A stretch of DNA of 64,000 nucleotides, taken from contig OZ037767.1 of the NCBI GenBank assembly GCA_964035545.1, forward strand, positions 16,363,498-16,427,497, read 5' to 3'. Positions within the stretch are counted from its first letter, which is position 1. Every line of letters begins with the position of its first letter. This document shows, piece by piece, positions 1 through 11,877 of this stretch. A model generated the notes under the pieces. It did not search any database and was not told the origin of the DNA. It was given only the letters and a program-made list of their open reading frames with translations. The position numbers and the translations under genes are program-made. This DNA is from Bugula neritina. Its lineage: Eukaryota; Bryozoa; Gymnolaemata; Cheilostomatida; Bugulidae.

Positions 1-224
1 CTTACTCTATCTGTATATACTTACTCTATCTGTATATAACTTACTCTATCTGTATATAACTTACTCTATCTGTATATAACTTACTCTATCTGTATATAAC
101 TTACTCTGTCTGTATATAACTTACTCTGTATGTTTATAACTTACTCTATCTGTATATAACTTACTCTATCTGTATATAACTTACTCTATCTGTATATAAC
201 TTACTCTATCTGTATATAACTTAC
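1..224. repeat. 20-bp minisatellite carrying splice-donor copies in BUBR1 intron 3
   Basis: About eleven copies of a 20-bp unit run from the window edge to the donor of BUBR1 exon 3. In gene sense each unit reads AGA|gtaagttatatacagat, so every copy recreates the donor context AGA|gtaagt and also holds a tatacag acceptor-like motif. Confidence 0.85.
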
Positions 225-1451
225 TCTCGGTATTTCTTCAAAGTGTTCAAAGGCTGAGCATCAGCACTGATGCCCTCCAGTAGGATTCTGTCTGCCCGCT
301 TGGTGTCTCCCTGTTCCTCTACACACGTAGCCCAGGCCACGTAAAAGGCCGTCATCTGCACGCCAATAGACTTGCTTTTCATGTATTGGAACATCTCATT
401 GGGCTCACTAAACTTTCCACACTGTATAAAATACAGAGTTTTATCACTAGTTATACTGGGCTGGTTACTCTTTTAACTCATATTTTAATTTTGTAACATT
501 ACCCTATGTCTAAATCAGCGAACTCAATAGCCTCAACTTTGCAGATTGATTATAAAACCTGCACTTGATAGCAATGAACTTACAAAATGAATCCAGATTT
601 GAACAAATCTGTCATCGTTGTTGTATTGATCTGTGTTCTTAAAGTTCATCACGCAGGCCTTCAACAGCTGAGTCAGCTGGCTAGACTTCCCTCCACTCGG
701 GTAGTTCTGCTCAGTCCAGTTTATATAACTATGCCACACGGAGAGGGGGTCGTCTCCCTCGTATGACCGTAGTGCTAGCTCATATTTCCTAGAGAAGTGT
801 TGAATAATTGTTACATATAAACTAGGTATGTTGCAAGACAAACTCAAAGTGTTGCATCTTTTACTTTTAGATCAAAGTCTTAGAGTTAGTACATGCATTT
901 GAAATATTGTTACAAGTTACAGTCTCACTTTAACTTTTACTTTTAGTAATTTAAATTATAATTAACAACTACTGAACTAGTAGTAGTACTACTAGTAGTA
1001 GTAGTACAGTACTAGTAGTAGTACAGTACTAGTAGTAGTACAGTACTAGTACTAGTAGTAGTACTACCATTGTCCATTGGCATTTAGCAGTTTGTTGTGC
1101 TATTGATAATTGCCAAGCACTTAGTCGCATGCATACTAATCTGCATACTCCATCTCATACTCATAGACTGATAGTGATAGTCACTATGACATTGACTATC
1201 ACTATGACTATCAGTATCACTATCACTATGAGTATCACTATCAGTATGTCTATGATACTGATACTGAGTGATAGTCATACTCACTCTTTCTCAACTTTTA
1301 GTTTTGCAGACACGTCGAAATCGGATATTGCGTTTAACCCAGTGTTTAACTTTCTGGCACTGCGACCTTCCTTTCTTGGTTGGACGTTCTCCTTGCTTTT
1401 TTCCCATTCTGGGGTATCATAGCCGTCGTCATCTTCGCCTTTGCGCTCCAT
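225..1451 (-). CDS. BUB1B: BUBR1/Mad3-like spindle checkpoint protein, 5' part (3 exons)
   Basis: Coding exons on the minus strand are 1285-1451, 584-788 and 225-421; the gene continues past the left edge. The start ATG is at 1451. Residues 20-22 form a KEN box in the context SKENVQP, as at the N-terminus of vertebrate BUBR1, where it inhibits APC/C-Cdc20. Exons 2 and 3 encode the MADBUB TPR-like domain, with motifs DDPLSVW, INWTEQNYP and GG closely matching BUBR1, then a segment like its second half (AFYVAWA). Splice phases agree (GA|G at the first joint). From family knowledge the protein acts at kinetochores in the mitotic checkpoint complex. The KEN box and N-terminal layout favour BUBR1/Mad3 over BUB1. 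Whether a C-terminal kinase domain exists cannot be seen. The donor after exon 3 (at 224) lies inside a 20-bp tandem repeat. Confidence 0.88.
970..1270. repeat. Imperfect simple repeats in BUBR1 intron 1
   Basis: About 970-1070 is a (GTA)n-type tract, agtagtact and variants. About 1150-1270 is a degenerate run of tatcac / tatgac / tcagta words. Both lie in the first intron of the BUBR1-like gene. Any open frames through them are a by-product of the repeats. Confidence 0.7.
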
Positions 1452-1821
1452 TTTTAAATATCTTCAGTTTTCCCGAACTTGCAACAGGCTCATTGATTAT
1501 TGGTCGGTCTTTACTTCAATCGAATTTTATCGATACGACCGCTGTGACTTGTACGAGAGATTTCGGCTTATAGAACAATATTGACATAAGTTGGTCGAAA
1601 AATTAAGGGTTGTCCTTCTTACACTAAGCAATGGCTCGCTCGACACGACTTTTGTTTTAGTAGAAAACAACTCCTAAGTTCTAAAAATGTTCGCGTTTGT
1701 GTCACGTGTCTGTTTCTTCCATATTGAATACCTGGATCAATTCATCTGAATACGTTTTTATAACTTCTTTTTTCTATATAAGTAGAATCAGAAATTTGTT
1801 GTTATTTTTCATTCAAATCCG
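1452..1821. promoter_or_regulatory. Probable bidirectional promoter between BUBR1 and NOVA genes
   Basis: Only 370 bp separate the divergent start codons at 1451 (minus strand) and 1822 (plus strand), so both 5' UTRs and promoters must lie here unless there are upstream non-coding exons. No clear TATA box or named factor site was recognised. The assignment rests on gene geometry. Confidence 0.45.
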
Positions 1822-4800
1822 ATGGAGATGCAATCAGATTCTCGTAAACGACCTTTAGATTCAGATGGGGATGATGGCATTACTAAGAGATCTAATCAAG
1901 GAAACCTAGGTAAAACTTGAATATTAAGTTAACTAATTATTATTAACTTCAACTTGAAGTTAAAGTTAAACATATTCATATTGATATAAACTTAAAGTTA
2001 AACTACAAGCTCAACCATGTTTAAGTTCATGTTGTTCAAGGTCAATCTGAATATGTTAGACTTTGTGGCGAATTTGACCACGCTTGACGTTTTGACCTGA
2101 ATAAACTAGTGTAACTGTAAGTTCTCGGCAGTAAATTAATAATTGAATTTGATGTGATCACACTTTCACTTTGAGTTTAAGTTAAAAATTTAATAAAATT
2201 AATTCAATTTTAATTCAAGTTGAATTTGAAGTGTTACGTTATTCACTTATTGTTAATCATTATGATTATAATTATTAATTATTAAAAATGCAATTACATA
2301 AATCATGTTCATCGGCCATTTGTATTGACATTGTTTACAGTTTTATCAAATTCGATATGAATATGATAGTATTAGTTTTAACTTTAGATTGAAACGGCTG
2401 CGGTAGTAAATGGAAGAACACTTATTAAAGTTCTTGTGAATTAAACCTAAACACTTTCAATTTAAAAATTTTATAAGATAGCAAATGAAAAACGACAGTT
2501 CAGTTTTTTTTTGTTGAACATACAAAACTTTTCATTCTCATTTTAGGCTTTCAACACGCACCACACACTAATACCCTGTCTTTCGTTGCATTTTTATCAC
2601 AACCTACGCTTATGTAAAACAAATAAAATTTAAATGAAATATTCTTTGAAATCTAGCTTGGTTATTGTGAGAACTTCACTGTAGTTTTATGAATCTGAGA
2701 AGTTTGCTATTGATAATTTGAATCAGCTATTATGAGAAACCATTGCTCAGTAGCAGCCATGAACTATCATTTTAAAGAGGAGCATTAGGCACTGCTCTAC
2801 CACAAATTATGCTCCACCTTCTTCTCCGTTTTAGATCCACAGACTCGAGATGATGTTCACCTGAAAATGCTAGTGCCGAGCTGTGCGGCCGGCGCTGTTA
2901 TTGGAAAGGGTGGGGAGACAATTGGGAAACTTCAAAGAGATTCTACTGCCAAAATGAAAATGTCTAAAAACCAGGATACTTTCCCAGGTAGAACTCATCT
3001 GTAGCTCACAATTTTAGGCCTGCTTACCTCCAGTTCACCTTTGTTGGTAGTTCAGTTATGTTGCACTCCTTGTAATAAAATGTCATTATTCAGGAGTTGC
3101 ATTCCCCTTTGTTCTCAATGTATATGACAAATAATATGACAACCTTATTTTTGCTATTTGTGTGTGTAAAGACTTTTGAGCTTTATTCTTCAAATTATGT
3201 AAGACATGCTGTAAAGGTATGACTAATGTACAATACCAGTACGAGTCATGTGTATAATCTCCTTCACAGGCACATCTGAAAGAGTCTGTCTCATTGTTGG
3301 CACCGTGTCGGCCTGCCAGAAAGCGCATGAAGATGTCGCGCAAATCATCTATGATAAACCGGATCCACAGCCGAAACCAAGCGGAGATGGTGACGGGAAA
3401 ATCAACTATCAGCGTCACCAACAGGTATTAGAACTTCATATAATACTTAGACTTGTACCGGTGTAGCTGCGCTTTTAAGCAACTATATGAGACTTGTCTG
3501 CCTGCTGTTCAAGAGCTAGTTTGAATTTGATATAAAGTTTATGTTCGCCAGAAAATTATATCAGAATATTTTATTTCTTATTTTAAATGTAAATAAAATG
3601 TTTGTTGCCTGTTGGAGAAAACTGAAAGATTGATTGATTGATTGATTTATTACATATCACAAACATGACAACACGTTGCAAAATTCAGTGTAAATACTGG
3701 CTATAATAAGTAGGAATGAACAAAAATAAGAGAAAAAAAAATCAAAACTCTGTTGGATTATTTAAAATAGAAGCTCATTTAAAGTATTTACAAGATGTCG
3801 CAAGAAGCTATCTCTGCCCCATGCCCCTCTATATTTGATGGTTCGATATCTTCCAGAAGGGCATTGACTCAGAAAGTTATTGATGAAATGGTCATTGTCT
3901 ATTATATATTTGATGGCAAGTTCTTTAGTGAGTTTCTGAATGTGCAAATCAATGTTTAGATACTCAATTCCGAGTTTTGAGCAATCTTTGAGAATTCTTC
4001 GAATAGCCTTTTTATCACTGGCATAGATACAAGTAAAAATAGTAGGTAGACAATAGGCGATGCGGGACATGATGAAACTTTTGAATAACATATTTGCTAG
4101 AGGTTTAGAGCTAAGATTCGCAAAATTCTTCACAATATACATTCTTCTTGATACTGTTGTTACTACTGATTGTACATGTTCATGAAATCTCAAATTTTGA
4201 TCCACTAACACACCAAGATATCTCACTTTTTCAGACAATACAATGTTTGTTTCATTCAATACAAGAGTAGGGGTATGAGGTTTCGCACGTTGGGTTGAGA
4301 ACATCATTTCTTGGGTCTTGCTAGGCTAGGCTAAGGGAGTTACTTTGTATTTCTTGGCTAACTGACCCAAGGGTCTACGTATTCAGGCTTGCCAGTAACT
4401 GTATATGTTGTTTCACAGACCAAGTTCCTCGTACCTAATGCAAGTGCCGGAGTGATCATTGGCAAGGGCGGGGCATACATAAAAGAGCTGAAGGAATCCA
4501 GCGGAGCCCATGTCAACGTGTCGCACAAAGGAGAGAACCCAGAGAGGATTGTTACAGTCTCAGGTGAGAAGTAAAATTAGTTTGCTCTAGTTGAGGCTGT
4601 TTCTTTTACTCGTGCCTTGCTAACGGCAGCATTGTGCAGGACTTGCTGATTCATTATGTCACCTTGTATACGTCATAATGTCAGAGAGTTGATGTCTCAT
4701 CAAAACTTACTAAACCTCCAGGTGATTCCTCGGAGATCAGAGCAGCCATGGGGATGTTGTTGGAGAAGTTGGCAGCTGACCCACAGAGCTCCCTCTACCC

Positions 4801-6300
4801 CAGTCTAAACTATGCCAACATGCATTCCGGGTATGTGTGTTAGCTCTCTCTATCCCAGTCTAAACTATGCCAACATGCATTCTGGGTATGTGTGTTCCCC
4901 TTACTATACTGAACACAGGCCCTCGTATTTGTAGTTCGCACATAGAATAAAATACTTACTTTTTTTCTCTTAGACCTTTACTTGTCATAATTATTATGCA
5001 GTTGTATTCATCATTCAACAGTTTTAATTCAAGTGTAAGCTGACTGTCCAGAACATCTGGCAGTTGTTGCCATTCAAGTGTAGCCGTAGTATTGGTAAGT
5101 GACGTCATGTCTAAAGCTTCATAGAATTGATTTATATTCACAGCGGAAACATGGCGTCTGCTAGCAGCTCATTCTCCAGTTTGAACAACAGCTCAATGGG
5201 TGGCATGAACATGGGAGGAATGGGTGGGGGCGGTAGCAACATGACCCCTCACCAGGTACAGCAAGCTGCTCAGAGTCTCAGCAATAGTGAGTACTAAAGC
5301 GTATATCAAATACACACTACTATAGCATATGTGTTATGGTAACTGTATGACATAAGGAAACTGAACACTGGTCATGGTTTAATCTACCTCCATATATCTA
5401 TTTCTATCACTTCTCAATCAATCAAACTTTCCTACACATTTCTTTATCCAATGGGTAGTAATGTTGTTAGTCGTGCCTCTTAGCTGGTCCCTTAGGAATC
5501 ACACTGTCTGCCTCATTACAGTGATGAGAAGTTTCAACAACCTGGGCAGTGGTATCAACAACCTGAATATTGGTACCCGTCCACGCAACCCAGTGTTGGA
5601 GCAACTCATACAGACCCTGAAGCTCACAGGCTACACGGATTCAGCTGCGGAGGAAATAGCCACTGCCCTGGCCACACTAGCCAACTACGGAGTGCTCAGT
5701 CTAACTGGAGGTAGTTTACTCGGTAATCTCATGAACCTCAACCGTCTCAATAATGGTTCTCCGGCTGCCAATGGCAGTCAATCTTCTGTACCTTCATTAC
5801 TCGGAGCAACGCAGGGCTCTAGAACTGATGGCCAGTCTGCTTTTGGTAGCTCTGATGATGACAGTGCCTCTCTCTTAAGACAGCTCACACAAACACTGGC
5901 TCGCGGCAAAACTGGGGGCGGTGCTGATGGGTATGCAGGCGTCAAAGACGAGCCTGGTGTCTACAATAGTGGCTCGCTTTTTGATAGTAGCGGCGGTTAC
6001 GGTGGGTTTGGCGGTCAGCCAGGGTCAAATAGTCCCGAGCCTCAGGAAAATCAAGAGATTGAGGTTGCTGAAAATCTCGCTGGGGCAATTATCGGCCAGC
6101 AAGGCAGGGGTATTACAGAAATCCAACACTTGACTGGCGCTAGCGTTTCCGTAAGCAGAAGAGGTGTGTATGCGCCTGGCACTCAAAATAGAGTCGTTAC
6201 TATAACCGGGGCGGCGTCTTATGTTGCTAAAGCCGCTATGATTGTGCGGCAAAAAATTCAAGAGGCTGAGCAAAGGCGAGCCGCGCAGACATCGTACTGA
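1822..6300 (+). CDS. NOVA: NOVA-like KH-domain RNA-binding splicing regulator
   Basis: Seven coding exons: 1822-1909, 2835-2987, 3270-3424, 4419-4563, 4722-4830, 5144-5286 and 5522-6300. Their total of 1572 nt gives 523 residues, and all splice phases agree. The N-terminus has the NOVA nuclear-signal motif SRKRPL followed by TKR. KH1 (exons 2-3) has GAVIGKGG and [10 protein letters not shown]2 (exons 4-5) has GVIIGKGG and RIVTVSG. A Gly/Asn/Ser-rich linker with a helical stretch ([15 protein letters not shown]) leads to KH3 at the C-terminus, with [11 protein letters not shown] and [10 protein letters not shown]. From family knowledge NOVA proteins bind YCAY clusters in pre-mRNA and steer alternative splicing in the nucleus. 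KH3 has GQQG in place of the usual GKGG loop. Intron 3 carries a LINE fragment, and the end of exon 5 is tandemly duplicated. Confidence 0.93.
3629..4335 (-). mobile_element. 5'-truncated LINE (non-LTR retrotransposon) in NOVA intron 3
   Basis: A 181-codon open frame (3762-4307, minus) resembles the C-terminal part of non-LTR reverse transcriptase ORF2: [10 protein letters not shown], then a Tyr/Arg-rich helix RRMYIVKN, then [12 protein letters not shown]. On the element's sense strand the 3' end is a short AATC microsatellite (gattgattgattgatt on the plus strand at about 3630-3647), as in CR1/L2-type LINEs that end in microsatellites instead of poly(A). No upstream RT or endonuclease is present, so this is a 5'-truncated copy. 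Family assignment beyond LINE is a guess. Confidence 0.7.
4787..4896 (+). repeat. Tandem duplication of NOVA exon 5 end plus its splice donor
   Basis: Two adjacent 55-bp copies (4787-4841 and 4842-4896) differ at three positions, all C/T. Each contains the last 44 nt of exon 5 and the donor GG|gtatgt. The second copy therefore offers a second donor and a new acceptor-like tatcccag|TCTAAAC. Confidence 0.9.
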
Positions 6301-9247
6301 GTTGTTTTTTACCATCAGCATGGCTACCCAGACCCGCACTGCCCATAACTAGCTGCATTTTCATATCGGCATTCATTTATACCAACAAGTTTTCTGTGTC
6401 GCTATAATCATCGCTCTCTCCTAGCATTTTGTAAATATCTCGTGTTTTGGTGATCTTGTCATTTAAGTCATTCACAATTTCAAGTTTCTAGAGGCTACAA
6501 TTCATACGACTTATTATCCTTCTTGTATTTTATATGTTATTATTATTCATACAAATTGTATTTTGTAGCTCTGTAACACTTCATTCCACGTCTAGTGGAA
6601 TTCTTTGTATCACAAGGGGTTCATATGAAAGTCTTTGTGAATTTCTTCTTTTTCATCAATTTATTCTTTTGTCATATTATAGTCATTAAAATACATGAAG
6701 CATCATGCACGCAATACACAAACTTGTACTGTCTGTCAACCTAACTCTCCAGCTGTGCTGTGTAAGTAAGTCAGGAAGTAACCATTCAAGTCTCATGCTC
6801 TCTCATCTAGTCAATTTAGTAGCCATATATGGCAAGTATAACGTTGGGACATCTCAATTAACTCTAAGTAACTGCCAACTAACCTTGCATGGACAGGGCC
6901 TGCTAATTTAAAAGATCTTATCATGTTACTCTTCCACAACCAACGCAAATGGTTCAAGCTGGAAGACTGCAAATGTCTTATGCGCCATTTATTTAAAATT
7001 TGTCAGACTATCATCCTTTCCATAACAGTTCTGATATTAGCTCATGCATTCAGCTAACTATTTCAGTCTTACATGTTATGCATGCCTATTCTTATATACT
7101 ACCTAAACACTCCGATCGTCCCAGTCAAATGACGTCATCCGCTATCAGCCAATCAAACATCACATCACGGTAAGCCTGTACCACTCTTCTACCATACACC
7201 TGGTTTGCTTCTAGTGCAATGTGTGTTAGCGCCACCCTATCATGCTTCATAAAATACGTGTCTATTGGCCTTAACAAATCTGTTTTCTTAACTTCACCTT
7301 ACGTGCTTTCCGACCTTTCTATTAGCTTTATCTTGTTTATTCCTACAAACACGTTATCTGGCAGCAATTTTAAACACATTTGTATCTTACGGTGAAACAA
7401 CTCCTGGAGCTCTATTAGTTTCCAATTCTAAACCTTTTCCTGTCTTCTGAAACTGCTGTCCCTTTGGCTCAAGTAACTTCATGTCTAACGCAAAGTGTCT
7501 TTAAATCTGAGGTTTGCCCATGTCTATATTGATTTTGTAATTTTAGCTGAATTCTCAGAAGCTGCAGCTGCTTAGTAAGTGGTGAGATGGATCTGGATTT
7601 ATTTTGGAGTATATTGAGCCGCCTTAAATGTGGTAAGTGTGAATAGTATTGGATCTCAGTTTAGTTGCTGTGTGAACGCCGCTGATTTATGAAGATATGT
7701 TTTATTTATTAGCTAATGAAGCACGTCTGGGATCTGGCCAGCTAGAATGACTTGTGGCAAGGTGTTCCAGACCCATACTTGGAATCTTCTGTACCCCATG
7801 GTAAGTTCAGTTGTGATTAGTTTGTTCCAAAGCAATCTTTCCGATACCATGTGCTGAAGCAAATTGGTCTACTCACTGGAAATACTCAACCGCCATTGTA
7901 AAGTATGGCTGGTAAATTATGGCATTATGTGACATCATAGTCTAATACATGTTAATGAAAGAGGTAGGTGCAGTTGTGGAGAAATTAGGAAAAGCCTGTG
8001 ATCTAGATTAGAAATGTTGCATAAGAAATTATGTTCTCACAGAATTTTAGCCCATGCCCAAACCAAAGTTTAAGAAAAAGTTAAAGAGCTTAGGCTATGT
8101 CAATTTCTCCACTACTGCTCCTAAATGTAATTAAACAACTTGTTACAGGAAATATGCTCCACATACTGTTTCCTCTGTGTAGTTTTATTCTTTACACTTC
8201 TGTCTTAAAATGCTACTCATTTGTGTTTTTATAGATTAATGAACCAGACTGGGGCAGCCTTTCCGTTGTGGAACTTAAGGAATCATGCAGTCTTATTGTG
8301 ATATTGATTTCTGCTTTTACTAATCTTTCAGCTGAAATATGTTGTATATATTTTTGTTGCTGTTTATTTGAAATTCAAATGTACTGATAAAAACGTTGAA
8401 TGTTTTTTTGGTATAATTGACTGTATTAATATAAGTATGGCCTGTTACCTACTTACTGAATACATTGACTAGTATTTTAGTGGCATCACGTAACTATGGA
8501 TGCACCAATTAGCATATAACAGCAGTTAACTGCAATAAAACACTTGAAAAATTGTTAGTTTTATATTTATCAGTCTATGATTTCACACGATTTACCAACT
8601 CCAATCAACTCTTCATAGTCAAGTAGATATTCCAGATTCCTAAAATCGCCATCTAGAGAGGCAATGGCTATTCAGTACCTAATGGTTATCAAGCATTGAA
8701 CTATATAAGGCCCATAACGTGACTCAACATATTGCATAAATATATATAACTGACCAATCATGAAAAGCTCTGACCCTTCAGAAAATTAATGTTGAATAAT
8801 AGAAGTTAGTGTAAAGCGAGCTTATATACTTGAGCATGGTGTAGATAATTGAATGCTACTAGGCTATTGATTAAACAAATGATTTGATCCGCAATTAAAA
8901 TATTCCTAGTATAGCAGTTGCAAACTACTAATCCTCTCAAAGAAAAGCTTGTTTCTATATATTTTATTTGAACATTTTACTGTCAGAAAGTAAATAAAAT
9001 GATTCTGCAACACAATGACTGATCAGCATAATCTTGCATGAAGCCACTTATCTCTGGTCATAAACCTCATATAAATGTCATCAAAAGCTACAAGTACCAA
9101 TACTAGCCCACAAAGTCGGGTAGTTGTTCAGAAAAAAAAATCACGTTTATAAAACATGCAAGTCATCCTGATATATAAAGCTCTAATTTGTTGTGCTTGA
9201 ATAAAGCATTACCAATGCAATAATTAAAGAGTTGGTAGAATGGCTGT
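6301..9247. other. No further coding sequence seen; NOVA 3' UTR and intergenic DNA
   Basis: This AT-rich stretch follows the NOVA stop codon. No exon with recognisable coding content was found on either strand. Part is presumably the NOVA 3' UTR; an AATAAA at about 8534-8539 is one possible polyadenylation signal. No tandem repeat of note lies here. Confidence 0.5.
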
Positions 9248-9724
9248 TTAAAATAACAGGACTAATGCCAAAATTAAGGTCATTACAGACAGTAGCATTC
9301 GCATCTGTGTGGCACCACTGTAAGTGGAGCACCCTTCAAGTACTAGCCCCTCATTCAGCTCAGTACACTCCTTGGAATCTGTTGGCTCACATATGCCTGG
9401 GTGACTCAAATCAGACACATCTCCTGGAGCCGGATCACCTTAAGACACCAGGAAATGACACCATTATTCATGTGTTGCTACATTGATTTGCTCAGACTCA
9501 ATTTGAATATATAATGAAATACAACTGTGAATAATATTTTCGATTCATTGCCATTTCTGACCATTCAACTATTGGTTATATACATAACATGGTACGATTG
9601 TAATATTATGATATATAGTTAGACGATATAATAATACTCATTCATGCAGCAAAATTCTTAATATCTGAATGCATGCTTGATATGATTTGGTAACACAATA
9701 CTGAATACATTCGTACATCAATTG

Positions 9725-9771
<47 letters not shown>

Positions 9772-9792
9772 TATATATATGTGTGTGTGTGT

Positions 9793-9849
<57 letters not shown>

Positions 9850-11877
9850 AGCATTCCTAATTCTGAAGTGTTGCTATTTAGAATCAAATTCAATTTATTT
9901 TTATTTTAAGAAATTTTACGTTACTTACTGTACAATTATGTAAAAAAATCAAGATTTATCAATTCAATATATTATTGATTGGCATTCCAATACAAATGTC
10001 AGCAAATGTTGGCATATTATGATAGGTTAGGTTATTTACCTTCACTCCAGGTGCAGTCTGGGTCTCCCAACTCTTCCCCCATTAGTCTTACCATCTCCAT
10101 CTGAGTCAGCTTCGCACAGATATTTTGACCACGACTACAACAAAGTCACAATAATGTCAGTCTATACTATAGATATAAAGTAACTTTATAGATGCTTATA
10201 AATGTATAAATGTGATTTATAGATATTGTGCTGGCATATACCTGCATGTAAGAGTTTTGCTAAGCTGCAGAAACTCAAATATTGTTGGTTTTGAAGTGTC
10301 ACTGGTTAACTTGAGTCGTATATTAGGGCAACAAAATTACCATAATAGAAGTACATATAACTCCCCATACCCTGGCTACAGTTAATTAGATTCACAATGC
10401 CTATATCGCTTTTGTTATGTAGTAAGATATTTCATCAGTCTTTTTCATATATTACCTTTTTCCCAGAATATATGCATGATTCTATATATTTTGACTACTA
10501 TGATGTAATTATTGTGATATAAGATGTGTGATATCATGTATATACCATATGATTTCAAGTGTTGGTGATTAAGTACACAGCCAAAATTAAAGTGAAACTT
10601 TTTCATGGTCCATCGGATTTTGTCATCCTACATTCTAGCTTCATTTAAAAGAAATTTGCCTGTATACAAATCTGTGTTGCCAGGTATAAAGTGTTTAACA
10701 TTATATTGCTGTAATTTGTATTGTAGATAATATTCATCAACGGGATATGTAGTATACTGTTATATAATATATTACATACAAGCTATTACTTGCAGCTGCA
10801 TATATCTTATAATATTCAGATCAACGGTTGGGTTTTAACAGATAAGGAAACTTCTTTCATGTTTAAAGCTAGTGTTACAGAGGACTTAGTGCAGTAAAGT
10901 TGGCAGCCATGGTAACAAACATCCATAACTATTGAATATATATATTATGTGAGCAGATTCTAAAGTCAAGTTTCATATCCCCAGACACCCATAACATGCA
11001 AATAAATTTATTTTCATGCATTTATAACTGCAGAGAAAACACAAAACTGTATAAAACAATCAATAATTATATCCTTCCAGAACAATCTCTTATTACAATG
11101 AATAGTACGCTCTATGAAATAAAAACTCACAGTTCCATTTCCGAAGTCTTTGCCGAAGCTATTTCTCACACCGCCCCCTCCAGGCACCAAGTGACCCACC
11201 CCACCCCACGAGTTGTCATCGCAGGGACTCGGCACTCTGTCTCCATTCGGGATCTTTGACTGGAAAGTCTGGTAACCTTGGGTGTAGAGTACAAGGCTGG
11301 CGACTACCACTAGACTGAATAATAAATAATTGGTACTAAATAATAATATAATACGGTCAGCTTTTAATAAACTGAAGAAAACCTGCACATAGGTCAGTAA
11401 AGTGTATTGTGTAATTAGCAGCATATTGAAAGAACACAATAGCTAGCCTAAAAAATCTAAAACAAGCTGACGGGCACCTTTGTATTGGTCAAAGTTTGGC
11501 ACAATGCCAGTGCCTGCCAGTAGAAATTTTCTCTGTTGTGTAAATATAAACCAACAGGTTTCAGGGTAACATATATTTTCAAATCACTCTTTACATTATA
11601 TTTATATTATTATCACATCATATATCATTAAATTATATTTCATGTTACCTTTTTACATGCATCCCACACCTTTATATACTAGCCTTTTTATAAGGGCAAC
11701 TGAAATACTTAAATTCTATCACATCAACGTATTTTAAGCTCAATTCTAGCGTTTACATTAAACTATAATTCATAAATAAAACAATTATAGACCATAACAT
11801 ATACAATAATATAGTATGGTTTGTTTAGTTCGTGATAGTTGCTACTTCAACACTTACCAGCTTAGCTTGCCATGCAT
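9248..11877 (-). CDS. Temptin-like secreted protein, with a one-base frameshift in exon 3
   Basis: Four minus-strand exons: 11858-11877, 11131-11314, 10040-10134 and 9248-9438. Exon 1 plus the start of exon 2 give a signal peptide, MHGKLSCLVVVASLVLY. Exon 2 then has YQTFQSKIPNGDRVPSPC, GVGHL, GGGGVRNSFG and KDFGNG. Exon 3 has the acidic EF-hand-like motif DSDGDGKTNG and then, one base out of frame, EELGDPDCTW. Exon 4 has SHPGICEP and a hydrophobic C-terminus preceded by a short Thr/Ser-containing stretch, which could be a GPI-attachment signal. This motif order is that of temptin, known in molluscs as a component of a water-borne pheromone complex, with relatives in many marine animals. The plus-strand CCCCC at 10076-10080 has one base too many to keep the frame, so this is either a sequencing error or a broken gene. 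Confidence 0.75.
9728..9850. repeat. (TA)n / (TG)n microsatellite
   Basis: Two AT-dinucleotide runs are separated by gtgtgtgtgt. They lie upstream of (in plus coordinates) temptin-like exon 3, within its last intron. Confidence 0.9.
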
